29,347 nucleotides of DNA. It comes from Chloroflexota bacterium. Its GTDB lineage: Bacteria > Chloroflexota > Ktedonobacteria > Ktedonobacterales > Ktedonobacteraceae. Of this stretch, positions 7,779-16,091 are shown piece after piece. The position numbers and the translations under genes are program-made. Numbering within the stretch: position 1 is the first letter of the stretch; each line of letters begins with the position of its first letter. Below the pieces are notes generated by a model, which saw only the letters and a list, made by a program, of their open reading frames with translations, did no database searches and had not been told where the DNA came from. The stretch spans positions 1 through 29,347 of the forward strand of contig CADDYT010000073.1 in assembly GCA_902810755.1 (NCBI GenBank). Reading direction: 5' to 3'.

Positions 7779-8174
7779 CTACCGTACCGGTTCATTCAGC
7801 ACTTGCTGAACCAGTTCTAGCAGGCTTTCCAGTTCAAATGGTTTCTGGACGACATACACGCCCCGATAGTGGCCGGGATGGCTGTTGATGAGCCGCGCCA
7901 CTTCTTCGGCTTCGAGTACAGCGGCGGTATATACGATGACAGGGATGTCGCAGGTCACAAGATCATCCTTCACCTGCTTCAGGATGTCCTGACCGGAAAT
8001 ATCTCCCAGTCGCAAATCGAGAATCAACAGATCCGGCAGCTGGCTTTTCACCTGTGCGAATGCCTCTTTCCCCTCTTGCAGGATCGCGACATGATATTGT
8101 TCATCTTCCAGCACCCTGCGCATCAGATGCAGCAATTCGCTTTTATCGTCAACGACTAATATTTGTTTGGCCAC
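7779..8174 (-). CDS. Stand-alone response-regulator receiver domain (CheY-like)
   Basis: A 131-residue single receiver domain. VVDD (7-10) is the acidic pocket, D53 in LLILDLRL the phosphoacceptor, T/A in VIVYTAA the switch residue and K in VVQKPFE the conserved lysine. There is no output domain, so it probably acts by protein contact or phosphotransfer. The start is GTG (8174), with AAGGAGG 12 bases upstream. No kinase is adjacent on the same strand. Confidence 0.9.
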   Translation of the reverse strand: MAKQILVVDDKSELLHLMRRVLEDEQYHVAILQEGKEAFAQVKSQLPDLLILDLRLGDISGQDILKQVKDDLVTCDIPVIVYTAAVLEAEEVARLINSHPGHYRGVYVVQKPFELESLLELVQQVLNEPVR

Positions 8175-8609
8175 TCGTTCTCGGTGCCTCCTTCTCTACT
8201 CCAGATGATATGTATGATATTCATCGCAATGTGAAGGAAGCGCCGCCTCCTGTCATCGAACTTCAAGGGTACAGGGGAACGAAGAACGCGACGAATCGCA
8301 AGCGTTATATTCTCCGCGCCCACTTCTACAAAATCTGTCACCATACATCACACGGATGCAGTAATGCCTCTCCAGAGATGGACATGGATCGATGTATGTT
8401 TCTTTGTTCCCTTGCTTTGTAGTAGTATACGCGGCAAAGGAAGAAAGGTTCTTTGCGGTTCAGCACTGATAGTAGTGTATCATGACTCTGCTGAACAGGC
8501 AAGGCTAAACATGGGATAATCTGAAACAATCTCGAACTTCTCAGATAATATTAATGTCCCCCCTCCATTGTCGGCCGGGGCCCCTGTAGGCGCGCACGTG
8601 ATGGCGCGC
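8175..8609. other. Intergenic region upstream of the receiver gene
   Basis: About 435 bases with no supported gene. On the minus strand TTGCCT (plus 8497-8502) and TACACT (8474-8479) are separated by 17 bases, a moderate sigma70-type promoter for the receiver gene with a roughly 300-base leader. The right edge holds a 10-bp inverted repeat (GTAGGCGCGC 8586-8595 / GCGCGCCTAC about 8599-8613) reaching the femX-type stop codon, without a T tract. Confidence 0.4.
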
Positions 8610-9653
8610 CTACGAAACATGGCGGCGCCGTTCGTCGCGCCAGCGTTTGATGTCGAGCAGGCGGCGATAGGCGTTGTAGACGAGGGGCTGGTAGGCGAGA
8701 TCGTGGGTGGCGAGCGAGCGCATGGCGTAGCCGCCGAAGCCGCGTTTGAAGACGTAGACGCCCCACAGTTCCTGTCCCTCTTCCAGCACATCGGGGATGC
8801 CGCGAAAGTTGTAGTACCAGCAACCATGCGCCTTTGCCCACTGCATGCCGTTCCACTGCAAAAGGTGGTTGGGCATCAGGTTGCGCTGCTCATTGGCTGA
8901 GGCGCCGTACATATACCAGCTCCACCGTCCAAAACGCAACACGATGATACCGGCGATAGCCTGCCCCTCGTGTTCCGCCAGCAGCAGCGCCGCGCGGTCG
9001 CCCTTGCTGTAGAGACGCATGACATCCTCGTAATGAGATTTGTTGTGGATGAAGAACTGGTCGCGCTCGCTGGTCGTCTCATAGAGTCGATAGAAGGTAT
9101 CCAGGTCAGCCTGTCCCTCGCCGCGCCGGATGGTCACGCCCTTGCGCGCGGCCAGTCGCACATTGTAGCGCCACTTCTCCTTCATGTTGGCCAGCAGTTC
9201 CTTCTCGTCCGGGCGGATATCCAGCACCCATTCGTGGCGCACGTGGCTGGCGTAGGGATTGACGCGGAAGCCGCGCCGCTTGAGCGCGGCCAGCCATTGC
9301 TCGTCACCATCCGGCACGCTCGGCTCGACTTTGAGCATGAACGCGCCGCGTTTGTGTGCCTCGGCGCGCACGTAGTTGAGCAGCACGCTCAGCGCCGGGG
9401 AGTCGGGATTGTCGATGACGGGTCCGCGCGGCGCATAGAGATAGGGGCGGCGCAGCACAGGAACGGGCGAGATAAGGACGAGCATAGCGGCGCATAGCCT
9501 GCCCGCGTCGTCTACCACGCCCACGCGCAACGCTTCCGCGCCCAGATGCGGCGCCAGTTCGCCCCACTCATATGACTGGGTGATATTGCAGCACACGGAC
9601 TGCTCTACAAAATCGTTCCACTGCTGGCAGTCCGTAATGATACGCGCCTCCAT
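8610..9653 (-). CDS. FemX/FemAB-family aminoacyltransferase, copy 1
   Basis: A 347-residue protein of the FemABX family, which use aminoacyl-tRNA to add residues to peptidoglycan precursors at the inner face of the membrane. Twin GNAT-like folds are expected. Typical blocks are QSYEWGELAPHLG, YAPRGPVID, VLDIRPDEKELLANMKEKWRYNVRLAARKGV and the C-terminal YYNFRGIPDVLEEGQELWGVYVFKRGFGG. The start at 9653 is preceded by AGGGGAAC and lies 10 bases after the stop of copy 2; an upstream ATG at 9764 would overlap copy 2 and adds unlike basic sequence. The amino acid transferred is not predictable. Copy 1 and copy 2 are paralogous throughout. Confidence 0.88.
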   Translation of the reverse strand: MEARIITDCQQWNDFVEQSVCCNITQSYEWGELAPHLGAEALRVGVVDDAGRLCAAMLVLISPVPVLRRPYLYAPRGPVIDNPDSPALSVLLNYVRAEAHKRGAFMLKVEPSVPDGDEQWLAALKRRGFRVNPYASHVRHEWVLDIRPDEKELLANMKEKWRYNVRLAARKGVTIRRGEGQADLDTFYRLYETTSERDQFFIHNKSHYEDVMRLYSKGDRAALLLAEHEGQAIAGIIVLRFGRWSWYMYGASANEQRNLMPNHLLQWNGMQWAKAHGCWYYNFRGIPDVLEEGQELWGVYVFKRGFGGYAMRSLATHDLAYQPLVYNAYRRLLDIKRWRDERRRHVS

Positions 9654-9663
9654 ATACGTTCCC

Positions 9664-10773
9664 CTATTTCTCCTGTTTCCCTTTCGCGGCCCGTTCCAGT
9701 TCGACTTTTTTGCGTTCTTCGTGGCGGCGGGCGCGACGAATTTCGACGGTTTTGCGCCAGGCACTGTAGATCAGCGGGCGATAGACGTAATCCTGTGTGG
9801 GGATGTTCAGGCGGGAGAAGCCGCCGAAGCCCTTTTTGTATTCGTAGACGCCCCACATCTCTTCGCCCGGCTCCAGCACTTCCGGGATAGTGCGGAAATC
9901 GAAGTAGCTGCACCCCTTCGACTGCGCCCACTGAAAGCAGCGAAATTGCAGCAGGTAGGTGGCCTTCAGGTTGCGCTTGTTGTTGGACGAGGCCCCGAAC
10001 ATGTCCCAGCACCAGTCGCCGAAGCGGATCAGCATTTTCGCCGCCAGCGGCTCCCCCTCGTGTTCGGCCAGGTAGAGGACGGCATCGCCTTTAGCGGCAA
10101 AGGTGCGCAGGATTTCTCTGTGGTAGTCCTTGCTGTGAATGAAGAAGGCATCGCGCTCGCTGGTGACTTCCAGCAGTTGGTAGTAGGCGTCGAAATCGGC
10201 CTCGGACTCGGCCTCGCGCACGGTGACGCCTTTGCGTTCGGAGACGCGCACGTTTTGCCGCCACGTCATCTTGAAGTTGGCGAGCAGTTGTTCGGCGTTG
10301 GGCCGGATATCCAGCACCCAGCTGCGCCGTCCGTGAATGGCGATGGGATTGGTCTGGAAGCCCAGGCCGCGATAGGCGGCGAGCCAGGCATCCATCTGCG
10401 GGTCATCGTCGGCGATGTTGGGTTCCAGACGCAGCACGACCGCTCGTTCGCGGCGGGCAAGGGCGTGCGCGCTTTCAACCAGGGCGGGCAGCGCGGGCGA
10501 GTCCGGCGACTCGACGGTGGGGCCGCGCGAGCTGTAGAGCCATGTCGGGTGCAGGCCGGGAATGGAGAGCGGGATGGGAACGGGGGCAACCGTCAACTGC
10601 ATGACTCCCACCACGCGCCCGTTTTCCAGCGCGGCCAGTCGGTGGGTGCGCCCGCCCAGATACTTATTCAATTCGCCCCACTCATAGGATTGCAGCAGGT
10701 GGCCGCGCGGCTGGCTCCTCAGAAAATCATCCCACTGCTCGCGGTCGAGCGTTTCAGAGATAGCGATGGTCAT
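9664..10773 (-). CDS. FemX/FemAB-family aminoacyltransferase, copy 2
   Basis: A 369-residue paralogue of the downstream copy with the same blocks (LLQSYEWGELNKYLG, LYSSRGPTVESPD, VLDIRPNAEQLLANFKMTWRQNVRVSERKGV, YFDFRTIPEVLEPGEEMWGVYEYKKGFGG). It has an additional basic, coiled tail (RRARRHEERKKVELERAAK) that could bind tRNA or membrane. Its ATG overlaps the stop of the GNAT gene by four bases (ATGA), indicating translational coupling. Two FemX-type enzymes in series commonly add successive bridge residues in Gram-positive bacteria; that is inference here. Confidence 0.88.
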   Translation of the reverse strand: MTIAISETLDREQWDDFLRSQPRGHLLQSYEWGELNKYLGGRTHRLAALENGRVVGVMQLTVAPVPIPLSIPGLHPTWLYSSRGPTVESPDSPALPALVESAHALARRERAVVLRLEPNIADDDPQMDAWLAAYRGLGFQTNPIAIHGRRSWVLDIRPNAEQLLANFKMTWRQNVRVSERKGVTVREAESEADFDAYYQLLEVTSERDAFFIHSKDYHREILRTFAAKGDAVLYLAEHEGEPLAAKMLIRFGDWCWDMFGASSNNKRNLKATYLLQFRCFQWAQSKGCSYFDFRTIPEVLEPGEEMWGVYEYKKGFGGFSRLNIPTQDYVYRPLIYSAWRKTVEIRRARRHEERKKVELERAAKGKQEK

Positions 10774-11342
10774 GCTTGCTGGCTCTCTAAATATTCGCTG
10801 CGCAGCAAACTGTAGACGCGCACGTTATGATATTTGCCGAAGCGCAGGATGACCTCACGCAGCGTCCCCTCATATTTGAAGCCGGCCTTCTCGTCTGCGC
10901 GCCAGCCGCCGATATTCTCTTCCATATCCTGCGTCTGGATGCGGTTCAGGTTCAGTTCCATGAAGCCATAGCGCACCATCAGCTTTGTGGCCTCGGTGCC
11001 ATAGCCCTTGCCCCACGCCGCGCGGTCGCCGATAATCACATAAAACTCGGCTGTCTGATTCACGTTATTGATATCCTTCAGCCCGACCATGCCGATCAAG
11101 CGGTTATCGCTTTTGAGCGCGACTCCGAAGATGATATGCTTGCCGTCGCGGTACAACTGCTCGATGCGTTCCCTGCCGCGAAAGTCGCTGGTGGGATAGA
11201 TCGAGAAATAACGGCGAATCTCCTCGTCGTTCATCCATGTCGAATAGAGGTGATTATCCTGCGTCGGCTCCAGTGGCCGCAGGTAGATACGTTCGCCGAT
11301 AATAAACGGATTCTGCATATGTGACGTATCCTGCTGTGTCAT
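10770..11342 (-). CDS. GNAT N-acetyltransferase, RimJ/RimL-like
   Basis: A 190-residue acetyl-CoA-dependent acyltransferase. IGERIYLRPLEPTQ starts the fold, IGMVGLKDIN is the central strand, and AAWGKGYGTEATKLMVRYGF contains the acetyl-CoA-binding R/QxxGxG/A-type motif A. The C-terminal FKYEGTLRE is typical of RimL-like proteins acting on protein N-termini, amino acids or antibiotics. The start at 11342 has GGGAGAG upstream. It is first in a three-gene operon with the FemX pair, so a cell-wall substrate is conceivable. Confidence 0.85.
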   Translation of the reverse strand: MTQQDTSHMQNPFIIGERIYLRPLEPTQDNHLYSTWMNDEEIRRYFSIYPTSDFRGRERIEQLYRDGKHIIFGVALKSDNRLIGMVGLKDINNVNQTAEFYVIIGDRAAWGKGYGTEATKLMVRYGFMELNLNRIQTQDMEENIGGWRADEKAGFKYEGTLREVILRFGKYHNVRVYSLLRSEYLESQQA

Positions 11343-11371
11343 GCTCTCTCTCCCTTCTACGTTTCCAGGCC

Positions 11372-11400
11372 AGTATAGCACAGCATGGCATGAGAGACAA
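11372..11400 (-). promoter_or_regulatory. Sigma70-type promoter of the GNAT-femX operon
   Basis: Minus strand TTGTCT (plus 11395-11400) and TATACT (11372-11377) are separated by exactly 17 bases, with TGC directly before the -10 (extended -10). The expected transcript start is about 20-25 bases before the GNAT start codon. Confidence 0.65.
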
Positions 11401-11467
11401 TTGTATTGCCCCTTTTTGGGCAGAAAGGAGCGGCGCAGGCGCTCTATAGCAACTCATAAGCTCGCTC

Positions 11468-12229
11468 TTATGGAAGTTTCGCCGCCGTCACAATCTCAAG
11501 CAGGTCCGTCATTTCGTCTTTTCCGGCCACGATGGGAACGACGTCGCACTGGCTGATCTGCATGCAGAAGTCGGTGTCGGCGCTAAGACCGGCCTCGATG
11601 ACGCTGCGGGCGGAGTTGCAGTGGTCGAGGATGGCGGGCGGTTCGTAGGCTCTGTAGAGCGTGAGGGCGGCGTCGGCGCTTTCAAGCAGAGGGATATCCG
11701 GCTGCAGGCGTTGCAGTTCGAGGACGAGGCGACCGGCGCAGACGGCATCATCCAGCGCGAAGTAGCCCAGTTCGCCGGAGCAGACGAGGTGGATATTTCC
11801 TCCGCGCTCGCGCACGCTAGCCAGGGCATAGGCGGTGACGGCCTGCGCGTTGTAGAGGCTGGCCGCCAGCCGCGTGGCGTCGGCAGGGCAGGCGTAGAAA
11901 GCGCGCGTGCCGTTGGTGGTGGTAAGAATCAATGTTTTCCCGTGCAGGTCGAGCCGGGCAAACTGGCTGGGCGAGTTGCCATAATCAAAACCCGCCACCG
12001 GACGCACGTTGCGCTCCCCGCATAGCAAGCTACCGGGAATTTTCTCAGCAGCGGCCCGCGCCTCTGCGATATCAGGCGCGACCAGCACGCGCGCGGCTCC
12101 TCGCCCAAGCACGGTCGCAATAGTAGTAGTGGCTCGAATGACATCAATGACCATGAACATATCGCGCGCGCTCAGTTCGTCCGCGACCGGCGCGATTTCA
12201 GCAGGCGTAAAGAAGACGTTGAGATACAA
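11468..12229 (-). CDS. comB: 2-phosphosulfolactate phosphatase family protein (ComB)
   Basis: A 253-residue member of the ComB family, which dephosphorylates 2-phosphosulfolactate in coenzyme M and sulfolactate metabolism using Mg2+. Diagnostic blocks are MVIDVIRATTTIATVLGRGA, LCGERNVRPVAGFDYGNSP and ILTTTNGTRAF. The length is normal. AAAGGACAC precedes the ATG at a longish spacing, and a TATAAT faces it at about 12267-12272 on the minus strand. No other coenzyme M or sulfolactate gene is nearby, so the physiological substrate in this host is uncertain. It is divergent from the lysine operon. Confidence 0.9.
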   Translation of the reverse strand: MYLNVFFTPAEIAPVADELSARDMFMVIDVIRATTTIATVLGRGAARVLVAPDIAEARAAAEKIPGSLLCGERNVRPVAGFDYGNSPSQFARLDLHGKTLILTTTNGTRAFYACPADATRLAASLYNAQAVTAYALASVRERGGNIHLVCSGELGYFALDDAVCAGRLVLELQRLQPDIPLLESADAALTLYRAYEPPAILDHCNSARSVIEAGLSADTDFCMQISQCDVVPIVAGKDEMTDLLEIVTAAKLP

Positions 12230-12338
12230 GTTGGTGTCCTTTGTTGTGTGATAAGACAGTCTCTCTTAATTATATCTTGTCTGGCGTGTGGCTACTGGCA
12301 TTGTGCAATGCAGGTTATTATGAGATGGGTAAAAACAC

Positions 12339-12367
12339 TTGACAAACCCCACACAGCATGGTATAAC
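12339..12367 (+). promoter_or_regulatory. Sigma70 promoter of the lysine T-box/lys operon
   Basis: A perfect TTGACA at 12339-12344, a 17-base spacer and TATAAC at 12362-12367. Transcription should start near 12374, about 25 bases before the first T-box stem I. No second promoter of this quality is seen between the two T-boxes, so both should lie on one leader. Confidence 0.85.
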
Positions 12368-12395
12368 CATTGTAGCTTACAATTTCATAGTGAAA

Positions 12396-12686
12396 AGCGA
12401 TGATGGGACGAGTAACGGCTGGCGGGACATGCAGAGAGCGGGCGGTTGGTGCAAGCCCGTATGTTCCCCGCCGTGAAAAAGACCCCATAGCTGCCAGCAG
12501 AAATCGCCTTTGTGGCGAGAGTAGATCTGAGCCGGTTGCCCCCGTAATCGGGCATTGGGTCACGAACAATCATGACCCGCCGAGGCCGTTTGCTGTGAAG
12601 CGATGGCGAATGAAGGTGGTACCACGAGTAGCCCGAAACGTCGATATTTCGCGCTCTTCGTCCTGATGAGGATGAAGGGCGTTTTT
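12396..12686 (+). ncRNA. T-box riboswitch 1, lysine specifier AAG
   Basis: A tRNA-sensing leader. Stem I opens with ATGGG (12403-12407) closing on CCCAT (12484-12488). The S-turn AGTA is at 12411-12414, facing GAA at 12475-12477. One base after GAA, the specifier reads AAG (12479-12481), a lysine codon. The distal part holds ATGCAGAGAGCGGGC, matching T-box apical loops. A stem II-type hairpin (ATCGCC/GGCGA) and a variable stem GGGTCA/TGACCC (12557-12562/12573-12578) follow. The T-box bulge sequence AAGGTGGTACCACG is at 12613-12626 and a terminator ends the element. Uncharged tRNA-Lys should stabilise the antiterminator. Confidence 0.92.
12652..12686 (+). terminator. Intrinsic terminator of T-box 1
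   Basis: CGCTCTTCGTCCT pairs with AGGATGAAGGGCG around loop GATG, followed by TTTTTATTT. It is the OFF-state hairpin, mutually exclusive with the antiterminator that uses the T-box sequence just upstream. Confidence 0.9.
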
Positions 12687-12732
12687 ATTTGCCCGCGCCC
12701 TTGAGAGACAAAACACCATTGCATAGCGCAAA

Positions 12733-13014
12733 AGCGATGATGGGACGAGTAACGGCTGGCGGGACATGCAGAGAGCGGGCGGCTGCTGCGAAGCCCGTAT
12801 GTTCCCCGCCGCGAAAAAAGACCCGTAGGCCGCCAGCAGAAATCACCTGAATGGTGAGAGTAGACCTGAGCCGGTTCGCCCCCGTTAGCGGGCGCGTAAG
12901 GACTATTCCGATAATCCTTACGCCGAGGCTGTCCATCGTGAGGTGGCAGCGAATGTGGGTGGTACCACGAGAGCAAGTGACGCTCTTCGTCCCGACGAGG
13001 ACGAAGAGCGTTTT
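12733..13014 (+). ncRNA. T-box riboswitch 2, lysine specifier AAA (or AAG)
   Basis: A second complete T-box, highly similar to the first through stem I. ATGGG 12740-12744 pairs with CCCGT 12822-12826; AGTA is at 12748-12751 and GAA at 12813-12815. In register with T-box 1 the specifier is AAA (12817-12819); a one-base shift would read AAG. Either codes lysine. Its variable stem is CGTAAGGA/TCCTTACG (12895-12902/12915-12922), unrelated in sequence to the first copy but at the same place. The T-box sequence GGGTGGTACCACG is at 12957-12969. It lies 55 bases before lysW. Confidence 0.92.
12980..13014 (+). terminator. Intrinsic terminator of T-box 2
   Basis: CGCTCTTCGTCC pairs with GGACGAAGAGCG, followed by TTTTTG. 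It is nearly identical to the terminator of T-box 1 and directly precedes the lysW leader. Confidence 0.9.
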
Positions 13015-13068
13015 TGTTTGCGAAAGTCGAAGAGTAAGCTCTGTCAAAGCAGAAGGAGGAACAAGATC

Positions 13069-13230
13069 ATGGCGCTGTGTCCTGAGTGTGAGGCCGAAAT
13101 TGTATTGAACGATGTGCTGGTGGGCGAGATCGTGTATTGCCCCGATTGTAACGCGGAACTGGAAGTCTTGAACGTTGAAACGCCACAGCTTGCGCTCGCG
13201 CCGCAGGTTGAGGAAGACTGGGGAGAGTGA
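13069..13230 (+). CDS. lysW: LysW, amino-group carrier protein for lysine biosynthesis
   Basis: A 53-residue acidic carrier. Zn-ribbon cysteines are C4, C7, C24 and C27 (CPEC and CPDC). The C-terminus ends exactly in the hallmark EDWGE, whose last glutamate side chain is joined to the alpha-amino group of alpha-aminoadipate and protects it through the pathway. A strong RBS AAGGAGG precedes ATG 13069. First gene of the operon, it directly follows the second T-box terminator. Length and motif are canonical. Confidence 0.97.
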   Translation: MALCPECEAEIVLNDVLVGEIVYCPDCNAELEVLNVETPQLALAPQVEEDWGE

Positions 13231-13234
13231 GACG

Positions 13235-14122
13235 ATGCATCTGGCGATTCTGACCTCGCGCATTCGCGTGGAAGAGAAGTTGCTTTTCGCGGCCATGCAG
13301 CAGCGCGGCATCACCTACGAGGTGATCGACGATGGCGAACTGCTGCTCGATCTGGCGCGGCCCGATGAACGCTGGCGGGCATTCGACGCCGTGCTGTGTC
13401 GCAGCGTCAGCCAGTCGCGGGGCCTGGCGATGCTCTACGTGCTGGAAAGCTGGAGCGTGCCGGTTTTCAATGCTCCCGCCGTCACTGCCACCTGCAACGA
13501 TAAGCTGCTGACCACCCTGGCGTTGCGGCGCGCCGGGGTGCCGGTGCCGCGCACGTTGCTGGCCTTCGCGCCCGAAGCGGCCTTGCGCGGCATCGAAACG
13601 CTGGGCTATCCGGCAGTGCTTAAGCCCGTTACCGGCTCGTGGGGGCGTTTGCTGGCGCGCGTCAACGACCGCGACGCGGCGGAGGCTGTGCTGGAACATC
13701 AGGAGACGCTTGGCTCTTACCAGCACCACATCCATTATATTCAGGAGTATGTCGATAAGCCCCTGCGCGACATCCGCGCCTTCGTCGTCGGCGAGCGCAC
13801 CATCTGCGCCATCTATCGCAACAGCGCGCACTGGATCACCAACACGGCGCGCGGCGCGACCGCCAGCAACTGCCCCGTCACAGCCGAACTCAACGAACTG
13901 TGTGTGCGAGCGGCGCAGGCGGTTGGCGGCGGTATCCTGGCCATTGATGTGCTGGAAGACCGGGAGCGCGGCCTGCTCGTCAACGAGATCAATGCCACCA
14001 TGGAGTTTCGCAACAGCATCGCTCCTACCGGCGTCGATATCCCCGGCGCGATGCTGGATTATGTGTGTGAAAGCGTAGAGACAGGCCGTGTTCTGACAGT
14101 GAGCGGGGAGGGAAGGCGATGA
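13235..14122 (+). CDS. lysX: LysX, LysW-alpha-aminoadipate ligase
   Basis: A 295-residue ATP-grasp (RimK-like) ligase that joins the LysW C-terminal glutamate to alpha-aminoadipate with ATP hydrolysis. [20 protein letters not shown] and [14 protein letters not shown] supply nucleotide-binding elements; [11 protein letters not shown] holds the metal-binding E/N residues near the C-terminus. The start at 13235 lies 4 bases after the lysW stop with GGGAGAG upstream; its 3' end overlaps lysY by four bases. Homologous ArgX enzymes use glutamate, but the homocitrate and homoaconitase genes in this operon point to lysine. Confidence 0.95.
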   Translation: MHLAILTSRIRVEEKLLFAAMQQRGITYEVIDDGELLLDLARPDERWRAFDAVLCRSVSQSRGLAMLYVLESWSVPVFNAPAVTATCNDKLLTTLALRRAGVPVPRTLLAFAPEAALRGIETLGYPAVLKPVTGSWGRLLARVNDRDAAEAVLEHQETLGSYQHHIHYIQEYVDKPLRDIRAFVVGERTICAIYRNSAHWITNTARGATASNCPVTAELNELCVRAAQAVGGGILAIDVLEDRERGLLVNEINATMEFRNSIAPTGVDIPGAMLDYVCESVETGRVLTVSGEGRR

Positions 14123-15198
14123 GTGCGACGAGGATACGCGCTGCCATTGTGGGCGGCTCCGGCTATACCGGCGGCGAACTGGCGCGCCTGCTGCTCTTTC
14201 ACCCCAATGTGGAACTGGCTCAGATCGCATCGAGCAGCCACGTCGGTCACTACCTGCATAGCGTCCATCCCAATTTGCGCAAGCTTTCGTCCCTGCGCTT
14301 CTGTCATCCCGATGACCTGTCATCATGTGATATACTCTTTCTCTGCCTGCCGCACGGAGCCTCGTCCGAGGTCATTGAACGCTATCGGCAGCTTGCGCCG
14401 CGCATCATCGACCTCGCTGCCGATTTTCGCCTGCGCTCGCCCGCGCTCTACGCGCAGTGGTACGGCGAAGAACACCGCGCCCCGGCTTTGCTGGCGGAGG
14501 CTGTTTATGGATTGCCTGAACTGCACCGCAAGGAACTGGCAGAGGCGGCGCTGATCAGCGGCGCGGGCTGCATGGCGACGGCGGCTATCCTGGGGCTGGC
14601 CCCGCTCTATCGCTCCGGGCTGGTCAACGGCGATCTGCCGCTGGTCGTCGAGGCCAAAGTTGGTTCCTCGGCGGCGGGCGCGACGCCCGGCGCGGGCAGT
14701 CATCATCCTGACCGCAGCGGCGCGCTCCGTTCCTTCCAGCCGACCGGCCATCGCCATACCGCCGAACTGCTGCAAGAGCTTGGGCGGCTTTCCCCGGACG
14801 GCGTGGGCGGCGAACTGCGGCAGACGGTGGCTTTCTCGGCGACAGCGGTGGAACTGGTGCGCGGCGTTCTCATCACCGCCCACGTCTTCACCTGCGAGCC
14901 GCTGGACGAGCGCGTCCTCTGGCGACTCTACCGCGAGTCGTATCGGCGTGAGCCGTTCATCCGGCTGGTCAAAGAGCGCGGCGGCGTCTATCGCTATCCC
15001 GAACCCAAAATTCTGGCGGGCAGCAATTACTGCGATATCGGCTTTGAACTCGATACCAGCCAGCAGCGCGTCGTTGTCATGGCTGCCCTGGATAATCTGA
15101 TGAAGGGCGCGGCAGGCAACGCTGTGCAGGCCCTCAATGCGGCCTTCGGCTGGGACGAGACTCTTGGCCTCACCTTCCCCGGCCTGCACCCGGTATAG
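14119..15198 (+). CDS. lysY: LysY, LysW-aminoadipyl-6-phosphate reductase
   Basis: A 359-residue ArgC-like NADPH-dependent reductase acting on LysW-gamma-L-alpha-aminoadipyl-6-phosphate. The Rossmann motif [12 protein letters not shown] is at 12-23. The catalytic cysteine is C151 in [33 protein letters not shown] is typical of the LysY/ArgC substrate loop. The ATGA overlap with lysX implies coupling. Length is as expected for the family. Confidence 0.94.
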   Translation: MSATRIRAAIVGGSGYTGGELARLLLFHPNVELAQIASSSHVGHYLHSVHPNLRKLSSLRFCHPDDLSSCDILFLCLPHGASSEVIERYRQLAPRIIDLAADFRLRSPALYAQWYGEEHRAPALLAEAVYGLPELHRKELAEAALISGAGCMATAAILGLAPLYRSGLVNGDLPLVVEAKVGSSAAGATPGAGSHHPDRSGALRSFQPTGHRHTAELLQELGRLSPDGVGGELRQTVAFSATAVELVRGVLITAHVFTCEPLDERVLWRLYRESYRREPFIRLVKERGGVYRYPEPKILAGSNYCDIGFELDTSQQRVVVMAALDNLMKGAAGNAVQALNAAFGWDETLGLTFPGLHPV

Positions 15199-15229
15199 AC
15201 ATTTGATTATGCGGAAAGGAGCAACAAAA

Positions 15230-16036
15230 ATGACGCTGGTCGTAAAAATTGGCGGCGCGGCGGGAATGGATACCCATACAAACACTATTGCCCGCGACGT
15301 GGCGCAACTCATCGCGGAGGGAGAGCGCGTGGTGCTGCTGCATGGCGGCTCAGGCCTCACGAACGCGCTGTGCGAGCGGCTGGGCCTGCCCGTGCGCACG
15401 ATCACCTCGCCGGAGGGCATGACCAGTCGCTACACCGACGAGCAGACCCTGCAGGTCTACGCGATGGCCGTTGCCGGGCAGATCAATACGGAACTGGTTG
15501 CGCTGCTGCAAAGCCAGGGCGTCAATGCGCTCGGTCTGAGCGGCGTCGATGGCCGCGTGCTGGTGGCACGGCGCAAACCTGTCGTGCGCTCCGTCCTGCC
15601 CGGTGGCCGTGTCCAGATCATCCGCGACGACTACACGGGGCGCATCGTTGAGGTGAATGCTACCCTGCTGAACCTGCTCCTTGATCGGGGCTACACACCG
15701 GTGCTGGCCCCGCTTGCCCTCGGCACAGCCGGAGAACGCCTCAACGTCGATGGCGACCGCGCGGCGGCAGCCGTTGCCGCCGCCCTGCACGCCGACTCGC
15801 TGGCCATCCTGACCAACGTTCCCGGCCTGCTCGCCTGCGTCGATGATCCCGCAACCCTCCTGCGCGACATACCCGCCGCCGGGCTCGACGAGGCCTTCCG
15901 GTACGCGCAGGGTCGCATGCGCAAGAAACTGCTGGGCGCGCAGGAAGCCCTTTCCGGCGGCGTCGCCCGCGTCTGCATCGGCAACGCCCCCCTGCGCGCC
16001 CTCCTCAACGGCGCCGGAACCACCATTTACAGGTAG
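15230..16036 (+). CDS. lysZ: LysZ, LysW-aminoadipate 6-kinase
   Basis: A 268-residue amino-acid kinase related to ArgB; it phosphorylates the side-chain carboxylate of LysW-bound aminoadipate. VVKIGGAAG at the N-terminus is the phosphate-binding loop; VLLHGGSGLTNALCERLG, NVDGDRAAAAVAAALHAD and LTNVPGLL are characteristic. The start at 15230 follows GGAAAGGAGCAACAAAA; upstream in-frame ATGs would overlap lysY and add unlike sequence. It is 31 bases after lysY. Confidence 0.94.
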   Translation: MTLVVKIGGAAGMDTHTNTIARDVAQLIAEGERVVLLHGGSGLTNALCERLGLPVRTITSPEGMTSRYTDEQTLQVYAMAVAGQINTELVALLQSQGVNALGLSGVDGRVLVARRKPVVRSVLPGGRVQIIRDDYTGRIVEVNATLLNLLLDRGYTPVLAPLALGTAGERLNVDGDRAAAAVAAALHADSLAILTNVPGLLACVDDPATLLRDIPAAGLDEAFRYAQGRMRKKLLGAQEALSGGVARVCIGNAPLRALLNGAGTTIYR

Positions 16037-16091
16037 CCAGTGATGATCTGGTAGAGATGAACACGATACACACACAAAAGGAACGAGAGAC

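Noticed and set aside
8054..8422. Plus-strand frame opposite the receiver gene and its leader
   Set aside because: No RBS, partly a shadow of the receiver domain, and no recognisable protein features.
12943..13068. N-terminal extension of LysW
   Set aside because: It would translate through the T-box terminator hairpin; LysW proteins are about 53 residues and a strong RBS sits before ATG 13069.
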